Assembly: GCA_032622095.1 (NCBI GenBank)
Contig: CP136068.1
Coordinates: forward strand, 124,869,989 to 124,933,988
Source: Siphonodentalium dalli
Lineage: Eukaryota; Mollusca; Scaphopoda; Gadilida; Siphonodentaliidae
Reading direction: 5' to 3'
DNA length: 64,000 nt
Both the position numbers and the translations under genes were made by a program. This document shows, piece after piece, positions 33,285 through 43,823 of this stretch (position 1 is the stretch's first letter; every line of letters starts with the position of its first letter). The notes beneath the pieces were generated by a model that made no database searches, was not told where the DNA came from, and was given only the letters and a program-made list of their open reading frames with translations.

Positions 33285-35690
33285 CACTAGGCTTATTTTT
33301 TATGTAAATAGTCCCATATTGTTCTGTTTTAAACAGCCTGTTCTCCCTAAAATCCGCACATTACCTGCTTATAATAAAGCTTTTTAGGTATATAATCTGC
33401 TTAGAATCGCCTCATATTAAGTCGGTAATGTGCTGAAAATTAGAACATTTTAGTCATAATATCGACTCATAATGAGGCTATTCTAAGCAGATTATATGTG
33501 GACAATGAAACAAATAAGCGAACCCATGGCTTTTCAGGTGTACGCTCTTTAATATGTGTTTTCACTGTGGCCCGCGCCATTATACGAAATCACGGCTATG
33601 ACTCCAGTATATGCTTATTTGAGAATCAAATAATCACAATACGTAACTATTTCACATTATAGGTCGATTATGTGCGTATTTATGGGAGGATATGTTAGTT
33701 TTAAAAACCGTGTTTTATGTCAATATAGAGCTTATATATATTGCGATTAAATAAGCCAACATTAGCTTATATGAATAAAATTAAGTGCTTATTTTCAAGA
33801 AAATAGCATGACCTCTGCATGGTAAATGTTGAGTTGTTTAATCGTCTTGTTTTCCAGCCTAGCTGTTCTCGTGAAAATAAGCACAACACGGGCCAATATC
33901 ATATTGGTATGTGCTTATTTTCACGAGACCAAGCACAACACGGGCCAATATCATATTGGTATGTGCTTATTTTCACGAGACCAGGCTGACATCTGCATGG
34001 TAAGTCTTGGGTTGGTTTATTTGTGTTATTTTCAACACGAATTGCTAAAAGCATAAGGCGGGCTTATCGCATATTGAAATATCCCAAGCATATATTTAGT
34101 GTTCAATTAATGACAATATGCAGTCTGTTCTCGTAAAAATAAGCTCATAACGGGCTTATTTTAATGAGCGAAATAAGCTCATACTGGCATCATTTAACCT
34201 CAATATACCTGAACTTTTTATATATTGACCTAAACACGGTTTTTAAAACAGTCAAATGTTGGACTATTTTTACACGGAATAAGCCTATCTTTGGTATTAT
34301 TTAATCTACTTTTTTTTCTTCGCAACACATCCTCATGTAATTAGGTTCATATTGGACCTAAATATTCACACTGTTCATATGGACTTATTTGATTCTAAAA
34401 TAAGCCCACGGTGAGGTTATCTCTATCATTCCTTTGAATGGCGCGGGCCACAGTTAACACACATTATAAGGAGCGTGAATCTAGTAGGTCGTGTCGATGA
34501 AAAAAAGGTAGATTAAATAATGCCAATATGGGCTTATTTCGTATGAAAATAATCCCATATTGGATTGTTTAAAAAAAAACCCGTTTTAGGTCCATATAGA
34601 ACGTATATTGCGGTTAAATAATGCCAAAAGGAGCTTATTTCGCTCAGCAAAAAAATCCCGTTATGAGCTGATAGCTACATGGTAAGTCTTGATTTGGTTT
34701 ATTTGTGTTGTTTTGCACAACACGAATTGCAAAAATAAGCACAAAACAGGCTTCTCGCATATTCAAATATCCCATATAGGGCTGTTTTAATAACTATAGT
34801 TTAAGCACATATAGAGCGTATAGTGTTTTCGAATAATGTCAATATGCACATACCCAAATATACCGTGGTATCTACAAAAGTATACCCTCATACCCACATC
34901 TATAAGCGTTTTGTGTCCATATATAGCGTATATTGCGGTTAAATAATGCCAATATAAGCTTATTTCGCTCAAAATGTGCTTATTTTCACAAGAACAATCT
35001 GTATGGTAAGTCTTGAGATGGTTGATTCGTGTTTGTTTTCCACTCTATTGTCATGAAACTAAACACAATATGGGCTTATCTCATATTCAAATATCCAATA
35101 TACACAAAAAAGGGCTGTTTTAATAGCCAGCGTTAGGCCCACATGGAGCGTTTTTGAGTTTTCAAATAATGTCAATTTGTAGCCTGTTCTCGTTAAAATA
35201 AACACATAACGGGGCTTATTTTAATGAGCGAAATAAACTAATATAGTCGTATTATTTAACCTAATATACATGCTCGCTATATATATGGACCTATTAAACG
35301 CGGTTTTTAAAACAGTCCAATATCTAATTTTTTTAATAGCAGCATATCCTCGGGTAAATACATGTAGGTTCATATTGGACCTAAGTATTCACATAGGTTA
35401 ATTTTTGGACTTGATTCTGTAGTAAGCACACAGTGATCTTATAGCCATTATTCCGTTGAATGGCGAGGGCCGCATAGAAAACACATTATAAAGAGCTTGA
35501 ATCTGGTAGGTCGTGTCGATGAAAAAAGCTAGATTAAATAATACTAATATGGGCTTATTTTGCGTTATTTATAGGTCCATATATAAACCGTATATTGCGG
35601 TTAAATAACGCCCAAAGAAGCTTATTTCGCTCATTAAAACAAGCCCGATATGAGCTTGTTTTCACGAGAGGCTGAAATGTGCATGTGCAT
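33285..35690. mobile_element. Palindromic family, cluster 2
   Basis: Several copies abut. Subfamily B lies at about 33290-33710 (GTCCCATATTGTTCTGTTTT, CCGCACATTACCTGCTTATA, TTAGAATCGCCTCATATTAA, GTGTTTTCACTGTGGCCCGC). The A-type follows to 35672 (AACGGGCTTATTTTAATGAG, CGAAATAAGCTCATACTGG, ATAAGCCCACGGTGAGG, GGCGCGGGCCACAGTTAA, AATGCCAATATGGGCTTATT). Copies end in TTCACGAGA(AC)AGGCTG-like words. A 52-bp phrase is duplicated exactly at 33879-33930 and 33931-33982. No coding sequence is present. Confidence 0.75.
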
Positions 35691-36036
35691 ACAACTACAT
35701 GTATTTGAATCTAATCTGGATTCATGGAGCAGGTCGCTGTCACAATGTCAACAATTAGTCACATCCATGTCCCCAAGTCACGGTATTAATGACTTCTTCG
35801 ATAACTCAATACAGAAACAAATATTTAATGATAATATTCGCACCAAACTTCTCAAAAATAGCAATCGACGTGATCATACAAGGAACAAACTTAGAACGTA
35901 TAGAACATTCAAAACGATGACTTCTTTGGAAATATATATCAACGTCATTTCCGTCCCAAAATAGCGTGAATCCCTGACAAAATTAAGAATAAGTTGCCAC
36001 ACCTTGGGCATCGAACGCGGACGCTACTTCGATTTC
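35691..36036 (+). mobile_element. LINE C-terminal region, left part (split by FB1)
   Basis: The frame contains KLRTYRTFKTMTSLEIYINV followed, after one in-frame stop at about 35962, by ESLTKLRISCHTLGIERGRY. These match the region after the reverse transcriptase in CR1/Jockey-type LINEs. The frame runs to the FB1 junction and resumes at 38604-38620, so the two parts are one LINE. The upstream boundary with the palindromic cluster is near 35690; reverse transcriptase itself is missing, so the LINE is 5'-truncated. Confidence 0.85.
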
Positions 36037-36073
36037 TACGGCGGCCTGGAACCGCCACCCCCTCTTCAGTTAG

Positions 36074-36459
36074 TATCCTGATATATCAGGTTACGTATCC
36101 TGATATATCAGGTTAGTATCCTGATATATCAGGTTATTATCCTGATATATCAGGTTACGTATCCTGATATATCAGGTTACGTATCCTGATATACCAGATT
36201 AGTATCCTGATATATCAGGTTATTATCCTGATATATCAGGTTACGTATCCTGATATATCAGGTTACGTGTCCTGATATATCAGGTTATTATCCTGATATA
36301 TCAGGTTACGTATCCTAATATATCAGGTTATTATCCTGATATACCAGGTTACGTATCCTGATATATCAGGTTACGTATCCTGATATATCAGGTTATTATC
36401 CTGATATATCAGGTTATGTATCCTGATATATCAGGTTATGTATCCTGATATATCAGGTT
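36074..36459 (+). repeat. FB1 left array: 18 palindromic 21/22-bp units
   Basis: CCTGATATATCAGG, a perfect 14-bp palindrome, is repeated 18 times with linkers GTTACGTAT, GTTATTAT or GTTAGTAT. Unit length alternates between 21 and 22 bp, near two helical turns. A few units carry single changes (CCTAATATATCAGG, ATACCAGG). Each unit is self-complementary, and the whole array is complementary to the right array. Confidence 0.95.
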
Positions 36460-36584
36460 GTCTCGACCAATCCAGAATGTCGTCTTTCATTGGCGGGGGC
36501 TTGTGGTTGGTTCCATATTAAGTTTGGTGACGATGAGGATGAGTGATGTGGCATGTACAATAGTACATGTAGGCGATTAACCAC

Positions 36585-37035
36585 ACACCCCTCACCAAAC
36601 TTCATATGGATCTTCAGGGTGACCTCTAGATGGGAGCCATCTATTTTTTCCCGAAATTCGTTAGAAAACATGGCCGCCATCAGTCATCTTGGATTTCAAA
36701 TTTGGATCCATTGGCACACCCAGCAGAACAAATATCGGAACAAATATTTTAAAACTTTATACAGGCGTGTTTTGGGTCACCTCTGGGGATGTCAATGTTT
36801 CCGAATTTCGTTGAAAGCATTTCCGCCCTTTTGGATTTTAAACTTTGTATGACTAAATGATTTGGCACACAATACAGACCACATCTTTTATATAGTCCTT
36901 ACTGAACTTCATATGGATCTTCTGGGAGATGGGAGCCACCAACAATGTCATTGAAAAACATGGGAGGTATCCAATTATTACGCAATTCATGAAAAGAAAA
37001 CATGGCCGCCAGCAGGATTTCATTCGCACACCATG
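36585..37035. repeat. FB1 interior: dispersed repeat phrases
   Basis: The words TCACCAAACTTCATATGGAT, GACCTCTAGATGGGAGCCAT and AACATGGCCGCCATCAG recur about 300 bp apart (36590-36690, about 36780-36830, 36898-37010). The first phrase is shared with the lectin-like intron at 7975-8120. Confidence 0.6.
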
Positions 37036-37169
37036 CATCCCTCATTTATTGGTGAAATGTTTTAAATGAAAACAAGAGATGGACTGTCGTCCGGTGCATA
37101 CCCCCTTGTGGATTACCGCCTAGTGTGGGCATATCTATAACTTATGACTGCTATACTCAGACAGATTGG

Positions 37170-37710
37170 ACCCAAAAAATCAGAATTTTCATATAAACAA
37201 AGATGAATAACTATAGAACAAAAAACAAAAACAAAACAGTTGAATGTGCCATTAAATGTCCTCATATTGGTGAACATCCATACAAAATTTCATTGAGATC
37301 CGAGCATTACTGTTCAAGTTATGACCTGAACAGACATCGGATGGACCAAACAGCCAACATTTCCAGATAAACAAAGATGAATAACTCTAGTATGAAAAAG
37401 CGAAACAGAACAATGGAACCCTCTATTGAATGTCATCATACTAGTGACCATCCATACCAAATTGCATTGAGATCCCAGCACAACTGTTGAAGTTACGACA
37501 TGAACAGACATCAGACGGACCAAAAATCCAAAATTTCCAGATAAACAATGATGAATAACTCTAGAATGGAAAATCCGAACAAAACGATGGAAACCTCTAT
37601 TTAATGTCCTTATAGTAGTGAACATCCATACCTAATTTCATTGAGATCTGAGCACTACTGTTAAAGTTATGACATGAACAGACATCGACGGACGTACTGA
37701 CGGACGCACA
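37170..37710. repeat. FB1 interior: three ~175-bp tandem units
   Basis: The units share CAGATAAACAAAGATGAATA, GAACATCCATAC, TTTCATTGAGATC and ATGACATGAACAGACATC, starting about 37260, 37435 and 37608. The last unit leads into a GGACGGACGCAC-type tract at 37690-37730, a tail resembling that of many invertebrate retroposons. Confidence 0.75.
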
Positions 37711-38052
37711 TACAGACGCACGGACGGACGGAAAATGGGGTATAACAATATCATCTACAGAATACAAGCCCATTGCGTACATTATTGTAACTTTTTGACT
37801 TTCCTTCTTCAATAGGAGTCCTTTATCATTCTATTGACAGCTCAGCATGAAATTAACACCTACCAACGTTGAGCTACAGTGTCATTGACACTTTCATTTG
37901 AACTTATTATCTAATCATTTCCGAAGGGAACTACTCGTCAATGATTATTTAGTATAGAAAGGGTTAATAATGGACTGGTCATCGCTCAGTGGATGGTTCG
38001 GTTCTTGCTAACACTTCCGTGACTGGGGCTCCTTGAAATTTTGCAAAAACCT

Positions 38053-38128
38053 GTGCCAATGAACTCTTTTATATATGCGAGTCTCCTACTGGTAGCCTCG
38101 CATATATAAGAGCATATACATTGGCCTA
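38053..38128. repeat. Hairpin module, copy 3 (inside FB1)
   Basis: GCCAATGAACTCTTTTATAT, GCGAG, a short loop, CTCGC and ATATAAGAGCATATACATTG form an imperfect ~76-bp hairpin. The sequence and the right flank GGCCTAACAAT match the modules in the MITE at 11380-11846, although FB1 and that MITE are otherwise unrelated. Confidence 0.8.
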
Positions 38129-38197
38129 ACAATATTGACTAAGAATCCAACCAACCACAAGCCTCCGCCAATGAGACGACACTCTGGATTGGTCGAG

Positions 38198-38570
38198 ACA
38201 TAACCTGATATATCGGGATAATAACCTGATATATCAGGATACGTAACCTGATATATCAGGATAATAACCTGATATATCAGGATACATAACCTGATATATC
38301 AGGATAATAACCTGATATATCAGGATACGCAACCTGATATATCAGGATACGTAACCTGATATATCAGGATACGTAACCTGATATATCAAGATAATAACCT
38401 GATATATCAGGATACGTAACCTGATATATCAGGATACGTAACCTGATATATCATAATACGTAACCTGATATATCAGGATAATAACCTGATATATCAGGAT
38501 ACGTAACCTGATATATCAGGATACTAACCTGATATATCAGGAAAGGTAACCTGATATATCAGGAAACTAA
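38198..38570 (-). repeat. FB1 right array: 17 palindromic 21/22-bp units
   Basis: The units are AACCTGATATATCAGGATAC and AACCTGATATATCAGGATAA with minor variants, the inverted counterpart of 36074-36459. The order of 21- and 22-bp units is not an exact mirror of the left array, so the two arms have evolved separately since insertion or amplification. Confidence 0.95.
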
Positions 38571-38603
38571 CTGAAGAGGAGGTGGCGGTTCCAGGCCGCC
38601 GTA

Positions 38604-39143
38604 GATTTCGACGAAGCGGACCGAATTTGCGAAACATGCAATGAAATCGACAATTATTTACTGTACTTCTTCTGTCAGACGAGAACATATCACCCAATCT
38701 GTTAAACATCCCCAACGAGAAACTATTTAAACAAATAATGATCAGCAGCGACTCAAAAACTATGCTGGCTTTGGTGCACACTTGTCCACTATGGATTGAA
38801 AAAGAAAGGGGTTTGGCAACTGAGTAACGACTCTTAAATCGAGTACAACAAAAAAGGAACAAAGATTCTTCGACTTGAGACCATGTCAGTGTTGCCAGTA
38901 TCAACTCTGAGTGGTATGTTTGCCAATCATCTACATATATTATCTGAACGTATGATAGGCATATACCGGTATAACATATGTATATTGTCATATATAAGCA
39001 TATACCGCCATATATCATTGTTGTTACATTGTACTTAACTTTGTTTCATGTAATCCGTCCATTTTGTCTTGTTATTCTGTGTTCATGTACATTTGACCAT
39101 ATATGGTGTAACGTACAAATAAACATGATTGATTGATTGATTG
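38604..39143 (+). mobile_element. LINE C-terminal region and 3' UTR, right part (split by FB1)
   Basis: The frame resumes after the GATTTC duplication with RICETCNEIDNYLLYFFCQ, a Cys-rich motif typical of LINE C-termini. One frameshift near 38675 leads to NLLNIPNEKLFKQIM and a stop at 38825-38827. The 3' UTR ends AATAAACATGATTGATTGAT followed by TGATTGG, a TGAT microsatellite tail. The element is a relic with one stop, one frameshift and the FB1 insertion. Confidence 0.85.
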
Positions 39144-39164
39144 GTAAGTCATGTGTTTATTCGT

Positions 39165-42100
39165 GTTGTTTTCCAGCCTGTGTTCGAGAAAATAATCCCA
39201 TAACGGGCTTATTTTAATGAGCGAAATAAGCTCATATTGGAATTATTAAGACTCATTATATATGTATGCTATATTTGAACCTAAAACAAGGATGTTAAAA
39301 CAGTCCAATGTGGGATTATTTCCATAAGAAATAAGCCCATATTGGTATTATTTCATCCACCTTTATTCATCGCAACATATATTCTCGTAAAAATAGGTTC
39401 ATATTGGATCTAAAGATTCACATAGGTTCATATTGGACTTATTCGATTCTGAAATAAACCCACAGTGAACTACTACCCGCTATTCAGCTAAATGGCATGG
39501 GCCACAGTTAAAACACATTTTAAAGAGCGTGAGTCTGGTATGTCGTGTCGATGAAAACATTGAGGTTAAATAATGCCAGTATGAGCTTAATTCGCTCATT
39601 AAAATAAGCCCGTTATGTGCTTATTTTTATAAGAACAGGATGAAACATGTCCTCGTGCAAATAGGTTCATATTGGACCTACATTAACTATTCACAGGTTT
39701 ATGTTGGAACTATCTGATTCTGAAATAAGTACATACTGAGTCCCTTATTCCGTTGAATGGCGCCAAACACCCTACAAAGAGCGTAGCTTTGGTAAGTTGT
39801 GTTTTTGAAAAAAGGCAGATTAAATCATTCCGATATGGGCTCATTTCGTATGTAAATAGTCCCATATTGTACTGTGTTTTAAACAGACTGTTCCCCAAAA
39901 TTCCGCACATTATCTGCTTATAAATAATTTATTTTAGGTAGATAATCTGATTAGAATGTCCTCATTTTCAGTCCATAATGTGCTGAAAATGAGAATATTT
40001 TAGTCACATTATCGACTCATAATGGGGCAATTCAGATTATGTGCGGACAATCACACAACTAAGCCAACCCATAACTTTTCAGATGTACGCTATTTAAAGA
40101 CATAATATGGATTTGTTTGGGTATGTGAAACTGATAAGTTAGCATTCAGGCGCTATGTCAACTGGAGGAATGTAGCATTTTAGTAACATATGGCAATAGT
40201 CCCATATTGTACTGCTTTAAAAGCCGAGATTTAGGTCAATATAGAGCTTATATATATTGCGATTAAATAATGCCAAAATTATCGCTCGTTAAAATACGGC
40301 CGTTCTGCATGGCAAGTGTTGAGTTGTTTAATCGTGTTGTTTTCCAGCCTGTTGACGTGAAAATAAGCACACCACGTGCCTATCTCATATTGTTATGTGC
40401 TTATTTTCATGAGAACAGGGTGACGTCTGCATGGTAAGTCTTGAGTTGGTTTATTTGTGTTGTGCCACAACACGAATTGCTAAAATAAGCATGACGAGCT
40501 TATCGCATATTGAAATATCTATATAGGGCTGTTATAATAACCAGCGTTTAGGCCCATATGAAGCTTATTTAGTTTTCAAATAATGGCAGTTTGCAGTCTG
40601 TTTTCGTGAAAATAAACACAAAACAGGACTTATTTTAATGAGCGAAATAAGCTCATACAGAGGTATAATTTAACTTAATATGTATACATGTACGCTATAT
40701 ATGTGGACCTATAAACGCGGCTTTTTAAACAGACAATATCAGACTGTTCTATCGAACTAGTCCCATATTGATATTATTCAATCTAATTTGTTTTCATCGC
40801 AACATATCCTCATGTAAATAGGTTCATATTTGACCTTTAAGTATTCACATAGGTTCTTTTGATTCTGAGATAAGTCCACAGTATAAGCTTATAGCCATTA
40901 TTCGGTTGAATGGCGAGGGCAGCATTGACTATAAAGAGCTTGAATCTGGTAGGTTGTGTCGATGAAAAAAGCTAGATTAATAATACTGATATGGGTTTAT
41001 TTCAGTAAAAACAATACAATTAGGGTAGCTTTGGTAAGTAAGTGATAAACTAAGGTAGATAAAATAATGCCAATATGGGCTTATTTCTTATGTAAATAGT
41101 CCCATATTGTACCGTTTTAAACAGCCTGTTCCCCAAATTCCCGCACATTATCTGCTTATATAAAAAGTATATATTCTAGGTAGATAATCTGCTTATGAAC
41201 GCTCTCATTTTGAGTCGATAATGTGCTGAAAATTATACCAAATTAGTCACATTATCGCCTCATAATGGAACAATTCTAAGCAGATTATGAGCGGACAATG
41301 ACACAACTAAGCCAACCCACAGCTTATCAGATGTACGCACTTTAAAGACATATTATGGACTTGTACGGGTATGTGAAACTGATAAGTTAGCATTCAGGCG
41401 CTATGTCAAGTAAATCGACCGTACCTCTCCATAGAAATCATCGTCTGAACTACGCTCAATTGTAAATATTTACTTCTGGAATCGGGACTATTGGCGACAA
41501 TACGGGCTTATATCATATTATTATGTGCCTATTTTTACGAGAACAGTCTTGAGTTGGTTTATTTGTGTTGTATTCCACAACACAAATTGCAAAAATAATC
41601 ATAAGATGTTCTTATCGCATATTGAAATATCCCATATATAGGGCTGTTATAATAATCAAATAATCAAATAATGACAATATGCAGCTTGTTCTCGTAAAAA
41701 TAAGCTCATAACGGGCTTATTTTAATGAGCGAATTAAGCTCATACTGCCATTATTGAACCTAAACGCGATTTTTAAAGCAGTCAAATGTTGGACTATTTC
41801 CATGTAAGCCCATATTGGTATTATTTAATCTACTTTTTTTCATCTCAACATATCCTCAGGTTTATATTGGACCTAAATAGTCACACAGTTCATATTGGAC
41901 TTATTTTATTCTGAAATAAGCCCACGTGAGCGTATACCAGTTATTCCGTAGAATGGCACAGGCCACAGTGAAAATACCTTATAAAGAGCGTGAATCTAGT
42001 AAGTTATCTCGATGAGAATAGGTAGATAGATTAAATAGTGCCAATATGGGCATATTTCGTATGGAAATAGTCCCATGTTAGACTGTCTTAAAACCCGCAT

Positions 42101-43365
42101 TTTCTGTCCATATCGTATACTGCGGTTAAATAATGGCAATATTTAGTTCATAATAACATGGCGTTTATGTGCTTATTTTCACGAGAACAGTCTGCATGTT
42201 GACATTATTTGAAAACTGAAATGAGCTCCATAAGGCCTAAACGCTAGTTATTAAAACAGCCTTACATGTACATGTATATGGGTTATTTCAATATGAGGAA
42301 AACCCGTATTGTGCTTATTTTCACGAGAACACGATTAAACAACTCAAGACTTGTCATGCTGTTCTCATGAAAATAAGTACAAAACGGACATATTTTAATG
42401 CGCGATATAAGCTGATATTGGAATTATTTTGCCACAATATACGCTCAATATGGATCTAACACACTGTTTTTATAAATAAAACAGTACAATATGGGATTAT
42501 TTCCATACATATCAAGCCCAAATTGAAATGATTTAATCTGCCTCTTTTCATCGACACGACTTACCAATTTCACGATCTTTATAATGTTTTCACTGCGGCC
42601 ATAACGATTTAAGCTCACTATGGAGTTATTTCATAATCAAATTATTTCAAATATCAACCTATGCGAATAGCTACATGTAGGTCCAATTTGAACCTATTTG
42701 CACGACGATGTGTTTCATCCTGTTCTCGTAAAAATAAGCACATAACGCTGCGAAACGGGCTTATTTTAATTAAGCTCCCATTGTCATTATTTAACAACCT
42801 AAACTTGTTTATCGACATGCAGCCTGTTCTCCCGAAAACCCGCAGATTATCTGCTTATACATAAACATTTTTAGGTAGATAATATGCTTAGAATCTCATA
42901 AATTTAAGTCGATAATGTGCTGAAAATGAGACAATTTTAGTCACATTATCGACTGCTAATGAGTCGATTGTAATCAGATTGTGTGCAGAAAATGACACAA
43001 ATAAGCCAACTCACGGTTTTCATGTGTATGTTCTTTGTAGCATGTGTTTTCATTGTGGCCGCGCCATAAAACGAAATGACGGATATGATCTATTATCTGC
43101 TTATTTCACAATAAAATGTACCTATTTCACATTATAGGCCGATTATGTGCCTATTTGAGGGAGGATATGTTGCGACACGACATACCAGATTCACGCTCTT
43201 TATAATGTGTTTTAACTGCGGCTCGCTTCATTCAACTAAACAACGGGTATAAACTCACTAATGGCTTATTTCCGAATCAATTAAGTCCATTGAAACATAT
43301 GTTAATATGTATGCCCAATATGAACCTATTTTCGCGAGGATAAGTTGCGATGAAAAACGGTAGAT
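39165..43365. mobile_element. Palindromic family, cluster 3
   Basis: This is the longest run of the family. One near-complete A-type copy spans about 39175-39650, from CAGCCTGTGTTCGAGAAAAT to TTTTATAAGAACAGGATG, with ~75-bp inverted ends. Subfamily B copies are at about 39840-40110, 41080-41350 and 42825-43170, with GATAATCTGCTTATGAACGC, TAAGCAGATTATGAGCGGAC and GTGGCCGCGCCATAAAACG words. The last A-type copy is interrupted at 43369 by the TTAA MITE and continues from 43820. There are many truncated and nested copies. No open frame resembles a protein. Confidence 0.75.
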
Positions 43366-43369
43366 TTAA

Positions 43370-43819
43370 AGGTACTCAATCCGTAAAGAGGGTCCCCATC
43401 TCAACAGATTCCAACAACAACAATTCGATCAGAGGGTCCTATATTACTATTTCTTTGGCTTTGGGGGTAAAAAATATTTGATTCGAGTTATTAGATATTG
43501 ATTTTTGAAATTTGTTAATTGCTCGAGATGAGTACTAAAAACTGCCGTCAATTTGGTAACCTGCTCGAGATTTTACGCCAAAACTCTATTCAAACAGACA
43601 AGGATGGATAACTCTATAATCAAGTGGTAATAATAACGAAATTTTGACTGTCTTCTGGGCCAGAAAGAATTCCCGATAATGAAAAATAATAGATTTCTAA
43701 AATCGATATCTAACAAATCTGAGCTTTGATGGGTGACTTCCTCGACTCGAATCAAATATTTTTGACCACCGAAGCCATTGAAATAGTAATTGAGAGGAGT
43801 TTTATCGGATTGAGTACCT
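43370..43819. mobile_element. 450-bp MITE with TTAA target duplication
   Basis: The ends AGGTACTCAATCCG and CGGATTGAGTACCT are exact inverted repeats. Homology continues inward for over 150 bp with the words TTACTATTTC, GGCTT, AAATATTTGATTCGAG and TTAGATAT, apart from an indel. TTAA lies at 43366-43369 and 43820-43823. Removing the element and one TTAA rejoins the palindromic-family phrase GGTAGATTTAATAATGAC. TTAA duplications are known for piggyBac and Kolobok-type transposons; no transposase is present. Confidence 0.85.
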
Positions 43820-43823
43820 TTAA

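Larger units (their letters stand above)
36037..38603. mobile_element. FB1: 2.57-kb foldback element with palindromic-array arms
   Basis: Ends: TACGGCGGCCTGGAACCGCC on the left, mirrored at 38584-38603. The arms (about 36037-36530 and 38135-38603) contain the outer unique 40 bp, then an array of CCTGATATATCAGG units, then an inner unique stretch (GTCTCGACCAATCCAGA and GGCTTGTGGTTGG words) mirrored at about 38133-38205. The 6-bp target duplication is GATTTC (36031-36036 and 38604-38609). Removing the element and one GATTTC restores the LINE reading frame, which fixes both ends. The 1.6-kb middle has dispersed repeats, three ~175-bp tandem units and one hairpin module, but no transposase. Non-autonomous foldback element; superfamily unknown. 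Confidence 0.85.

Noticed and set aside
36074-38570. CRISPR-like arrays (regular short palindromic repeats at 36074-36459 and 38198-38570)
   Set aside because: The spacers are 7-8 bp and themselves repeated, the host is eukaryotic, and the two arrays are mirror arms of one foldback element with a target duplication.
38524-39018. 164-codon minus-strand open frame
   Set aside because: It is antisense to the recognised LINE C-terminal coding and crosses the FB1 end, so it is a shadow.
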